From NCBI GenBank assembly GCA_041635755.1, contig JBFKUL010000068.1, forward strand, positions 1 through 12,570: a stretch of DNA of 12,570 nt. Direction: 5' to 3'. This stretch comes from JBFKUL01 sp041635755. GTDB taxonomy: Bacteria; Pseudomonadota; Gammaproteobacteria; Burkholderiales; SG8-39. The position numbers and the translations under genes were made by a program. How positions within the stretch are numbered: position 1 is the first letter of the stretch; every line of letters begins with the position of its first letter. The notes under the pieces were generated by a model, which worked only from the letters and a program-made list of their open reading frames with translations, was not told the DNA's origin and searched no databases. Shown in pieces: positions 1-8,136 of this stretch.

Positions 1-40
1 CGGCGAGGATCGCGTCGTCCTCCGCGATCAGGATCCGCAT
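1..40 (-). CDS. Response regulator, N-terminal fragment (runs off the left edge)
   Basis: Only the first 13 codons are inside the window, read leftward from an ATG at 38-40. They encode MRILIAEDDAILA. This is the typical start of a two-component receiver domain: a hydrophobic first beta strand followed by the acidic E-D-D cluster that binds Mg2+ next to the phosphorylated aspartate. The phosphorylation site and the output domain lie outside, so the subfamily cannot be fixed, although this opening is common in OmpR/QseB-type DNA-binding regulators. A G-rich stretch just upstream (complement of 46-59) could serve for ribosome binding. The gene lies downstream of groEL on the same strand but beyond a strong terminator, so it is probably a separate transcription unit. 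Confidence 0.7.
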   Translation of the reverse strand, partial: MRILIAEDDAILA

Positions 41-112
41 CGCATCCACCCCCCGCCCTCTTCGGGGCGTCGCTGCGAACTCAGTGTAACAAACGCGCCA
101 AGTCCGGAACAC

Positions 113-141
113 AAAAGAAAAAGGGCGCCGAAGCGCCCTTT
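113..141 (-). terminator. Intrinsic terminator of groES-groEL
   Basis: Read on the minus strand, an 8-bp perfect stem AAGGGCGC/GCGCCCTT closes on a TTCG loop (stem 121-128 and 133-140, loop 129-132). It is followed directly by TTTCTTTT (complement of 113-120). A UUCG-capped GC-rich stem with a U tract is a textbook Rho-independent terminator. It lies about 100 nt after the groEL stop and before the response regulator gene. Confidence 0.9.
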
Positions 142-178
142 CCCGATACTGCCTGATGTCCCGCAGGAAGGGGGTACG

Positions 179-241
179 GGGGGAACCACGTCGTTCCCCC
201 AGTTCCTCTCCTGAGTGACGGAGAGTAACGCGCGCAGCGCG

Positions 242-245
<4 letters not shown>
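179..245 (-). other. Chain of three hairpins at the groEL 3' end
   Basis: Three inverted repeats follow one another in the groEL 3' untranslated region. The first, 225-245, has 9-bp perfect arms (GTAACGCGC/GCGCGTTAC) around a 3-nt loop, and its outer arm contains the groEL stop codon. The second, 206-225, pairs CTCTCC with GGAGAG around 8 nt and shares one base with the first. The third, 179-200, pairs GGGGGAAC with GTTCCCCC around 6 nt. None is followed by a T tract, so they are not themselves intrinsic terminators; the terminator lies further on at 113-141. Possible roles are 3'-end stabilisation, pausing or a processed 3' RNA. The pairing is plain in the sequence; the role is inference. 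Confidence 0.6.
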
Positions 246-1903
<1,658 letters not shown>

Positions 1904-1943
1904 GTTTCTCTCCTAATTAGGTGGATCTTGTACTTGGATACGC

Positions 1944-2237
1944 TTAGGCGCCTTCGATGACGCCCATGATGTCTTCTTCCCGCATGACCAGCAGTTCCTC
2001 GCCCTTGACCTTCACGGTCTGGCCGGAGTACTTGCCGAACAGGATCTTGTCGCCGACCTTGACGTCGAGCGGAATGAGCTTGCCGGCGTCGTCTTTCTTG
2101 CCCTTGCCAACCGCGACGATTTCGCCCTGGTCGGGCTTTTCGGCGGCCGTGTCGGGAATCACGATGCCACCAGCGGACTTGCGCTCTTCCTCGATGCGCT
2201 TGACGATGACGCGATCATGCAACGGACGGATCTTCAT
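1944..2237 (-). CDS. groES: Co-chaperonin GroES (Hsp10)
   Basis: Heptameric lid that caps GroEL and encloses the substrate protein. The product is 97 residues, the normal family length. It opens with MKIRPLHDRVIVKR, the conserved first strand, and has the mobile-loop region around residues 16-33 (EEERKSAGGIVIPDTA) that docks on the GroEL apical domain. It ends with the typical LLVMREEDIMGVIE segment. I chose the ATG at 2235-2237 because a GGAGA Shine-Dalgarno lies 5 nt upstream. A GTG four codons earlier (2247-2249) is in frame but would place that ribosome site inside the gene. It is the first gene of the groES-groEL operon, under the CIRCE and heat-shock-type promoter at 2312-2367. Confidence 0.97.
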   Translation of the reverse strand: MKIRPLHDRVIVKRIEEERKSAGGIVIPDTAAEKPDQGEIVAVGKGKKDDAGKLIPLDVKVGDKILFGKYSGQTVKVKGEELLVMREEDIMGVIEGA

Positions 2238-2242
2238 AAGGG

Positions 2243-2247
2243 TCTCC
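2243..2247 (-). promoter_or_regulatory. groES ribosome binding site
   Basis: GGAGA on the minus strand, 5 nt before the ATG at 2237. It decides the groES start, because the alternative in-frame GTG at 2249 overlaps it. Confidence 0.75.
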
Positions 2248-2311
2248 ACTCAAAATTTGTTTAAAAACAATGGACTAGGGAATCCCAATCCACAATCTGA
2301 AGGGGGCCTTG

Positions 2312-2338
2312 TTAGCACTCACCTTTGGCGAGTGCTAA
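2312..2338 (-). promoter_or_regulatory. CIRCE operator (HrcA binding site)
   Basis: A perfect inverted repeat TTAGCACTC - 9 nt - GAGTGCTAA, exactly the consensus CIRCE element bound by the heat-shock repressor HrcA. It begins at the last base of the predicted -10 box and would cover the transcription start, so bound HrcA should block groESL initiation. HrcA itself needs GroEL for activity in the systems studied, which gives feedback control. hrcA is not in the window. Confidence 0.96.
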
Positions 2339-2367
2339 TGATAGCGACGAGCGACTCCGGTTTCAAG
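2338..2367 (-). promoter_or_regulatory. groESL promoter, sigma-70-like with overlapping sigma-32-like boxes
   Basis: On the minus strand TTGAAA (2361-2366) and TATCAT (2338-2343) are separated by exactly 17 nt, each one mismatch from the sigma-70 consensus. The same -35 reads CTTGAAA (2361-2367), the full sigma-32 -35 motif. It is followed after 14 nt by CGCTATCA, a partial match to the sigma-32 -10 (CCCCATnT). The -10 box shares one base with CIRCE. The start of transcription should fall near 2331, giving a leader of roughly 90 nt. The motifs are visible; use by both sigma factors is inference. Confidence 0.75.
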
Positions 2368-2377
2368 TGGTCCGCCA

Positions 2378-2399
2378 ACAAAAACCTGCCACCGGCGGT
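2378..2399 (-). terminator. Possible weak intrinsic terminator after glgC
   Basis: Read leftward, ACCGCC and GGCaGGT can pair with one bulged base and a 3-nt loop, followed at once by TTTTTGTT. It lies between the glgC stop and the groES promoter, where a terminator is expected. The stem is short and imperfect, so the call is tentative. The rest of 2400-2538 holds no other recognisable signal. Confidence 0.35.
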
Positions 2400-2538
2400 C
2401 AAACGGAGGGGTGGTGCTCGAGATCAGGGCGGTTCCGGACGTAGCGGCCAACTCCAGCCGGTACGCCGCGGGACGCCGGCCTGAAGCGCGAATCACGCTT
2501 GCGCGGGACGGCCTGTTGGTGGCCGCGCGCTCAGCCCA

Positions 2539-3858
2539 TCAGGGCAGGTGATGCAGTTGCTGTCCGAGCATCTCCGGCGTCACCACAACGACGCCGCCCG
2601 GGCTCACGTGAAAGCGCCGCCGGTCCTGTTCGGGATCGACGCCAATGCGTATGCCATCAGGCAGCCGGCAGCCCCGGTCGAGAATCGCGCGCTGCACGAT
2701 AGCTCCGCGTCCGACGTCCACCGAAGGCAGCACCACCGAATCCTCGACGACCGCGTGCTCGTTGACGCGCACCTTCGAGAACAGCAGCGAGCGTCGAGCG
2801 GTCGCGCCGCTTACCACGCAACCGCCCGAGACCATCGACTCGACGGCCAGGCCGCGACGACCTTCCTCGTCGAACACGAACTTTGCCGGCGGCAGCTGCT
2901 CCTGGTGCGTCCAGATCGGCCACTGCGCATCGTAGAGATCCAGCTCGGGCTGCACCTTCACCAGCTCCATGTTCGCCTCCCAGAACGCGTCGATCGTTCC
3001 GACGTCGCGCCAGTAAGGCACGCCGTTGGCGACGTTCACGCAGCTGCTGGCGAAATTATGGGCGAAGACCTGGTAGCCACCGCGCACGAGGTGCGGGATG
3101 ATGTCCTTACCGAAATCGTGGCTCGAGCCGGAATCCGCTGCATCGCGGATCAGTTGCTCATACAGAAACTTGGCCTCGAACACGTACACGCCCATGCTGA
3201 TCAGTGCGCGGTCCGCGTGCCCGGGCAGCGGAGCGGGTTTGGCCGGCTTTTCCTGGAAACCCGTGACCCGGGATTGCGCGTCGACCGCCATCACACCGAA
3301 GTCGCTTGCCTCGGCCACCGGCACCTCGATGCACGCAACCGAAAGGTCCGCCTCGCGCTGCACGTGCTCGGTGACCATCTTCGAATAGTCCATCTTGTAG
3401 ACGTGATCGCCCGAAAGCACGAGCACATAGCGCGGTGCATGGTCACGCAGGATGTCGAGATTCTGGAACACGGCGTCGGCGGTGCCCTGGTACCAGTCGG
3501 CCGTCACGCGCTGCTGCGCAGGCAACAGCTCGACAAACTCCTGAAAGCGGCCGTCCAGGAACGACCAGCCGCGTTGCACATGCCCGATGAGACTCTGTGC
3601 CTTGTACTGGGTGGCGATGCCGATACGTCGCACACCCGAGTTGACGCAGTTCGAGAGCGTGAAATCGATGATGCGGAACTTGCCGCCGAACGGTACGGCC
3701 GGCTTGGCGCGCCAATTGGTCAGTGGACCGAGACGGCTGCCGCGCCCGCCCGCGAGAATCAGGGCCAAACTTTGGCGCGCCAAACGCTTTTCCGAGACAG
3801 GCTCGGGTCGGTCCGGCGGAACAGTTTCAACAATACGCGGAAAATCGATCAGACTCAC
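2539..3858 (-). CDS. glgC: Glucose-1-phosphate adenylyltransferase (ADP-glucose pyrophosphorylase)
   Basis: Makes ADP-glucose from ATP and glucose 1-phosphate, the committed and allosterically controlled step of bacterial glycogen synthesis. The product is 439 residues (E. coli 431). The nucleotidyltransferase domain shows LILAGGRGSRLGPLT (33-47), KPAVPFGGKFRIIDF (52-66), WYQGTADAV (122-130) and SGDHVYKMDY (149-158) with the catalytic aspartate at 151. SSHDFGKDIIP (245-255) and YWRDVGTIDAFW (282-293) follow, then a C-terminal left-handed beta-helix (about 325-439). Residue 49 is Trp where E. coli has the activator-binding Lys39. The start is a GTG at 3856-3858, with GGAGG 4 nt upstream (complement of 3863-3867). 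It diverges from glgA. The GGA-rich ribosome site resembles targets of CsrA, which represses E. coli glgC, but that link is only inference here. Confidence 0.97.
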   Translation of the reverse strand: MSLIDFPRIVETVPPDRPEPVSEKRLARQSLALILAGGRGSRLGPLTNWRAKPAVPFGGKFRIIDFTLSNCVNSGVRRIGIATQYKAQSLIGHVQRGWSFLDGRFQEFVELLPAQQRVTADWYQGTADAVFQNLDILRDHAPRYVLVLSGDHVYKMDYSKMVTEHVQREADLSVACIEVPVAEASDFGVMAVDAQSRVTGFQEKPAKPAPLPGHADRALISMGVYVFEAKFLYEQLIRDAADSGSSHDFGKDIIPHLVRGGYQVFAHNFASSCVNVANGVPYWRDVGTIDAFWEANMELVKVQPELDLYDAQWPIWTHQEQLPPAKFVFDEEGRRGLAVESMVSGGCVVSGATARRSLLFSKVRVNEHAVVEDSVVLPSVDVGRGAIVQRAILDRGCRLPDGIRIGVDPEQDRRRFHVSPGGVVVVTPEMLGQQLHHLP

Positions 3859-4030
3859 GGTTCCTCCCGAGTATCAGCCTACCCCCTTTTTTCATGTTAC
3901 CCCCGGCCGTCGCCGCAGCTTGACCGCTATCAAATGTGATCGCTGCGAGCACCCGCACCGGTCAGTCACGCGCTTTCCGCTACCATCGGACCGACCGGAA
4001 TCGCCCCGGCGCCCGATGCCAACAAACTCG
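3859..4030. other. Divergent glgC-glgA spacer
   Basis: The 172 bp between the two start codons must hold the leftward glgC and rightward glgA promoters. I could not find a convincing pair of -35/-10 boxes for either direction. The distinctive part is near glgC: on the minus strand GGGGGTA occurs twice (3898-3904 and 3880-3886) with ACATGAAAAAA between. A strong Shine-Dalgarno serves glgC but none is evident for glgA. Confidence 0.6.
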
Positions 4031-5482
4031 ATGAATGTCCTCTTCGTTACTCCGGAATGCGCAGGCCTGGTCAAGACCGGCGGATTGGGAGACGTCAGCG
4101 CAGCGCTGCCGGCGGCTCTGCGGCGCCTTGGCTACGACGTCCGGGTGCTCCTGCCCGGATACCGGAACGTACGCACCGCGTTTGCCTCGGGTGAAACGAT
4201 CGCGGAACTCGGGCCCTTCGCGGGTTTTCCTGCCGCACGCATCGTCACCGGCGAGGGCACGCTCGGCACGACCGCCTGCATGCTCGAATGCCCAGAATAC
4301 TACGACCGCGACGCCGGCCCCTATCTCGACGTCCGCGGACTGCCTTACTCCGACAATGCGCAGCGCTTCGGGTTCCTCGGCTATGCCGCTGCGCGCATTG
4401 CGCACGGCGCCATCCCCGGCTGGATGCCGGACGTAGTTCACTGCAACGACTGGCAAACTGCGCTCGCGCCGGCCTATGTGCGGCACGTCCTCGGCGGTAC
4501 GACGGCCTGCGTGCAGACGATCCACAATCTTGCCTTCCAGGGCCTGTTTCCGCGCCAGGTGCTGGGGCCGCTTGGGCTTCCGGGTTCGAGCTTCACGATC
4601 GACGGTCTCGAGTACTACGGCCAGGTTTCGTTTCTCAAGGCGGGCCTGGTCTACGCCGACGCGCTTACCACCGTGAGCCCGACCTATGCTCGGGAGATCC
4701 AGCAGGAGGCGCTCGGATTCGGCCTGCACGGCCTGCTCGCGCACCGCCGAGAGGCCCTGACCGGCATTCTGAACGGCATCGATGACCGGATATGGGACCC
4801 GGCGACCGATCCACACCTCGAGCAGTGCTATGGACCGGACTCGCTCGAGCTCAAGGTGGTGAACAAGGTGGTGTTGCGCCGCATGCTTGGCCTTGAACAG
4901 GCGCCAGCAAAGGCGCTCATCGGGGTGGTCAGCCGACTGACGCAGCAGAAGGGCCTTGACCTGCTGCTCGAGGCGGCGCCTCGCCTGCTCAAGCAACCGG
5001 CGCAACTCGCTGTACTCGGCAGCGGCGAGCCCGAGCTTGAGCGCGCTTTTGCGGCGCTCGCCGAAGCGTATCCGGGTCGCGTCGCCGTTCGCTCGGGCTT
5101 CGACGAGCGGCTGGCGCACCGCATCGAGGCGGGCGCCGACCTCGTTCTGATGCCGTCGCGCTTCGAACCCTGCGGTCTGAATCAGATGTACAGCCAACGC
5201 TACGGCACGCCGCCGGTGGTGCGCCGCACCGGCGGGCTCGCAGACACGGTGATCGATTGCACCCCGGCAGCACTCGATCGCGGAGAGGCATCGGGATTCG
5301 TATTCGAGGAGCCGAGCTCGGCGGCCCTTGTCACCGCGATTGAGCGAGCGCTCAAGGTGTATCGGGAACGCCCCCGCTGGCACAGGCTGCAGCGCAACGG
5401 CATGCGGCGCGACTTCAGCTGGGCGGCGAGCGCGCAGCGCTACGCCGGAATTTACGAGCGTCTTAAGCGGGGACGCAGCTGA
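4031..5482 (+). CDS. glgA: Glycogen synthase (ADP-glucose:alpha-1,4-glucan glucosyltransferase, GT5)
   Basis: Transfers glucose from ADP-glucose to the non-reducing end of growing alpha-1,4-glucan. With the start at 4031 the product is 483 residues (E. coli 477). It has the GT-B fold: the N-terminal half carries KTGGLGDV (15-22, Lys15 as in E. coli, binding the ADP-glucose phosphate), HCNDWQTALAP and TIHNLAFQG. The C-terminal half carries VSRLTQQKGLDLL, SGFDERLAHRIEAGADL and SRFEPCGLNQMY, whose glutamate is the conserved catalytic-site residue, then RRTGGLADTV. The ATG at 4031 aligns with other GlgA starts. An ATG five codons earlier (4016) is possible, and neither has a clear Shine-Dalgarno. 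It pairs functionally with divergent glgC and ends one base before the stop of the convergent phosphorylase gene. Confidence 0.96.
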   Translation: MNVLFVTPECAGLVKTGGLGDVSAALPAALRRLGYDVRVLLPGYRNVRTAFASGETIAELGPFAGFPAARIVTGEGTLGTTACMLECPEYYDRDAGPYLDVRGLPYSDNAQRFGFLGYAAARIAHGAIPGWMPDVVHCNDWQTALAPAYVRHVLGGTTACVQTIHNLAFQGLFPRQVLGPLGLPGSSFTIDGLEYYGQVSFLKAGLVYADALTTVSPTYAREIQQEALGFGLHGLLAHRREALTGILNGIDDRIWDPATDPHLEQCYGPDSLELKVVNKVVLRRMLGLEQAPAKALIGVVSRLTQQKGLDLLLEAAPRLLKQPAQLAVLGSGEPELERAFAALAEAYPGRVAVRSGFDERLAHRIEAGADLVLMPSRFEPCGLNQMYSQRYGTPPVVRRTGGLADTVIDCTPAALDRGEASGFVFEEPSSAALVTAIERALKVYRERPRWHRLQRNGMRRDFSWAASAQRYAGIYERLKRGRS

Positions 5483-5483
5483 T

Positions 5484-8042
5484 TCAGGTCCAGAGCATCA
5501 AGCCGAGCTCGAGCGGATGCGTCAGACCCGCATGGTACGGCACCATCCGGATGCGGTAGTCGAGCTGACCGCAAAGCTCCGGGGTCAGCTCGAGCACGAA
5601 ACGCGTTTCGTCCCCGCCGCTTGCTGTCACGGCATGGAAGCGGTAGCACTTGCGATCGGCGGGGTGCGGCTTGCCGTTCTCACGAGAAAGCGCGAGCTCC
5701 ACCGCGACGTCGTCCGGCGCAAGTCCGTTCAGACGCACCGCGACTTCGAACGCGACGGCCTCGCCGAACTGCGCCCGCTTGCGCGGCGTGTCGACGCGGC
5801 GCACCGACACGCCGGACCAGGCGCTGCGCACGCGCGCCTTCCACTGCGCCAAGTCGCGCGCCAGACGGTGACCGTCGGCGGCGTAGCGCCGGCCCTGCTG
5901 CGCGGCTGGCGCATAAAACTTCTCGACATACTCATTCAGCATGCGCCGGCTGTTGAAGTGGGGCAGGATGCTCGCCATCGAGCGCTTGGCGAGACGCACC
6001 CAGCCCGGCGAGAAGCCAAGCGGGCCGCGAGCGTAGTAAAGCGGTACGACGTGATCCTGCAGAATTTCGTACAGCGTGCGCGCCTCCTCGCGGTCCCGCC
6101 GTGCGGCATCGAAGTTCTCGGCCGCCGGCTTGATCGCCCAGCCATTGGTACCGTCGTAGCCCTCGTCCCACCAGCCGTCGAGCACCGAAAGGTTCACCAC
6201 CCCGTTGATCGCCGCTTTCATCCCGGAGGTGCCCGAAGCCTCGAGCGGATAGATCGGATTGTTCAGCCAGACGTCGACCCCCGTCACCATGCGTCGTCCC
6301 AGCCGCAGGTCGTAGCCCTCGACCAGCAGCACCTTGCCCTCGAACTCGGGCATGCGAGCGACCTCAGAGACGCGCCGGATGAGTTCCTGACCCGGCCCGT
6401 CGGCCGGGTGCGCCTTGCCCGCGAACACGAACACCACTGGACGCTGCGGGTCGGAGACCACTCTCCGCAGCGCCCCCAGGTCGTCGAACAGCAGCGTGGC
6501 GCGCTTGTAGGTCGCGAAGCGCCTGCCGAAGCCGATCGTGAGCGCGTTCGGGTCGGCGGGATCGGCATGGCGCAGCACACGGTCGAGATGCGCCTCGCTG
6601 CCCCGGTTGCGCGCGGTCTGCTCGGCAATGCGAAAACGCACCAGGTGCAGCATCTGGGACTTGAGGTATTGGCGCACACTCCAGAACATGTGGTCCGGGA
6701 TCTGGTTGATGCCCTCGGCGCAGTCCGGACGGTCGAGATTCTCCGACCACTCGAGGCCCAGTACCCGGGCGAAGGTCTCGTTCCACTCCGGCGCGAGGAA
6801 GGTCGGAACATGCACGGCGTTGGTCACATGCGTGATGGGGCTTTCCTGCGGCGGAACCTGCGGCCAGAGATCGCGTAGCAACTCCGAGGAGACGCCTGCG
6901 TGGACCCGCGAAACGCCATTCTGGAAGCGTGACCCGCGCACCGCGAGCGCGGTCATGTTGAAATCCGCGCGGCCCGGCATGCGTCCAAACTGGAGCAACC
7001 GTTCGCTTTGCAGCCCCAGTTCGCGGCAATACTCCTCGAAGTACAGCTGAACGCTCGCCTCGGCGAAATGATCATGTCCAGCGGCTACCGCGGTGTGCGT
7101 GGTGAACACGGTGCTCGCCGCTACCGCCTCGAGCGCAGCGTCGACGTCGAGCCCCGCCTGGATCAGTCCGCGCATGCGCTCGAGGATCAGGAACGCCGCG
7201 TGACCTTCGTTGATGTGCCAGACCGTCGGCGCAATACCGAGCGCGCGTAGTACGCGCGTGCCACCGATGCCCAACAGGATCTCCTGCTCGATTCGCGTCG
7301 CGCGGTCACCGCCGTAGAGCCGGAAGGTGACGGCGCGGTCGGTTTCGGCGTTTTCCGCAACATCGGTGTCCAGCAGGTAAAGCGTGACGTGCCCAACCCG
7401 GGCGCGCCAGACTTTCGTGTGCACCGTTCTCCCCGGCAGCGCTACCTGTACGTGCAGCTCACCGCCATCGGCGAGGCGCACAGGATCGATCGGCAGCGCT
7501 TCGAAGTCGGAATGAATGTAGGCGGCGTTCTGGCGGCCTTCGGCATCGATCGTCTGGGCGAAGTAGCCCTGGCGGTAGAGCAGCCCGACGCCGATGAACG
7601 GCAGCCGCAGGTCGCTGGCCGTCTTGCAATGATCGCCGGCAAGGATGCCGAGGCCACCGGAGTAGATGGGCAGGCTTTCGTGCAATCCGAATTCGGCGCA
7701 GAAGTACGCGACAAGGTCATCATCGGCGACGCGCGCGGCGCCTTCACGCCGGGCGCTGTCGCCGCGGTAGGTGTCGTAGGCCGACAGCACGCGATTGTAA
7801 GTCGCGACGAAAGCCGGATCGGCCGCCGCGGCAAGCAGCCGACTCTCGTCCACGCGCTGCAGCATCGCCTTGGGGCTATGGCCGACCGCCTGCCACAGCC
7901 GCGGATGGAGCCGCGAGAAGAGCAACCGTGTGGGCCGATCCCAGCTGTACCAGAGGTCGTTGGCCAGCTCTTCGAGACGCGCAAGGCGGCGCGGAATTCT
8001 CGGGTTGACCTCGATCGTGTAGCGCGTCCCCGGCGTTGGCAT
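5484..8042 (-). CDS. glgP: Alpha-glucan phosphorylase (GT35, short AGP type)
   Basis: PLP-dependent phosphorolysis of alpha-1,4-glucan to glucose 1-phosphate. The product is 852 residues. The N-terminal region (about 10-125, with NDLWYSWDRPTRLLF at 28-42) matches the DUF3417-type start of the alpha-glucan phosphorylase subfamily rather than the classical E. coli GlgP/MalP layout. The catalytic core shows AEFGLHESLPIYSGGLGILAGDH (116-138), HINEGHAAF (276-284), the phosphate-site segment GRRFATYKR (506-514) and GTSGMKAAINGVVNLS (604-619), with the PLP-binding lysine at 609. It then reads DGWWDEGYDG. The C-terminal 100 residues look like a beta-rich accessory region. The ATG at 8040-8042 is preferred; a TTG 13 codons upstream (8079-8081) is in frame, and neither has a good ribosome site. 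It turns over the polymer made by GlgA next door. Confidence 0.93.
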   Translation of the reverse strand: MPTPGTRYTIEVNPRIPRRLARLEELANDLWYSWDRPTRLLFSRLHPRLWQAVGHSPKAMLQRVDESRLLAAAADPAFVATYNRVLSAYDTYRGDSARREGAARVADDDLVAYFCAEFGLHESLPIYSGGLGILAGDHCKTASDLRLPFIGVGLLYRQGYFAQTIDAEGRQNAAYIHSDFEALPIDPVRLADGGELHVQVALPGRTVHTKVWRARVGHVTLYLLDTDVAENAETDRAVTFRLYGGDRATRIEQEILLGIGGTRVLRALGIAPTVWHINEGHAAFLILERMRGLIQAGLDVDAALEAVAASTVFTTHTAVAAGHDHFAEASVQLYFEEYCRELGLQSERLLQFGRMPGRADFNMTALAVRGSRFQNGVSRVHAGVSSELLRDLWPQVPPQESPITHVTNAVHVPTFLAPEWNETFARVLGLEWSENLDRPDCAEGINQIPDHMFWSVRQYLKSQMLHLVRFRIAEQTARNRGSEAHLDRVLRHADPADPNALTIGFGRRFATYKRATLLFDDLGALRRVVSDPQRPVVFVFAGKAHPADGPGQELIRRVSEVARMPEFEGKVLLVEGYDLRLGRRMVTGVDVWLNNPIYPLEASGTSGMKAAINGVVNLSVLDGWWDEGYDGTNGWAIKPAAENFDAARRDREEARTLYEILQDHVVPLYYARGPLGFSPGWVRLAKRSMASILPHFNSRRMLNEYVEKFYAPAAQQGRRYAADGHRLARDLAQWKARVRSAWSGVSVRRVDTPRKRAQFGEAVAFEVAVRLNGLAPDDVAVELALSRENGKPHPADRKCYRFHAVTASGGDETRFVLELTPELCGQLDYRIRMVPYHAGLTHPLELGLMLWT

Positions 8043-8108
8043 CGTGTCGCTGTTTTTGTCTTGGCGCGACAACCGGAGCAAGCCGGCCGCGCGATCGCTC
8101 AGGCCCCG

Positions 8109-8114
8109 ATTCTA
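8109..8114 (-). promoter_or_regulatory. Possible -10 box for the phosphorylase gene
   Basis: TAGAAT on the minus strand (one mismatch from TATAAT) lies in the 94-bp gap between ubiD and glgP, about 65 nt before the glgP ATG. There is no good -35 at 16-18 nt, so this is weak. It would let glgP be transcribed independently of the ubi genes. Confidence 0.25.
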
Positions 8115-8136
8115 GTCGCTGTCCGGTCGCTCGGCA

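Noticed and set aside
41..112. Promoter for the response regulator gene
   Set aside because: A TACACT-like -10 can be picked out near 83-90 (minus strand), but no -35 fits at an acceptable distance, so I do not call it.
2247..2249. GTG start of groES four codons upstream
   Set aside because: It would overlap the Shine-Dalgarno, and GroES proteins begin at the MKIRPLHDR segment.
2548..3939. Plus-strand open frame of 463 codons opposite glgC
   Set aside because: Antisense shadow of glgC; low-complexity His/Arg-rich translation and no plausible ribosome site.
3587..4030. N-terminal extension of glgA back to 3587
   Set aside because: The extra residues run antisense through glgC and have no similarity to glycogen synthases; the family start is at 4031 (or 4016).
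3980..5383. Minus-strand open frame of 467 codons opposite glgA
   Set aside because: Antisense shadow; the plus strand encodes an unmistakable glycogen synthase with all motifs.
5483..5530. Bidirectional terminator between glgA and glgP
   Set aside because: Only a short GAGCTC-type palindrome is present, with no T tract on either strand.
5328..6878. Plus-strand open frame of 516 codons covering the glgA end and opposite glgP
   Set aside because: Overlaps two convincing genes in other frames and shows no domain; a high-GC shadow.
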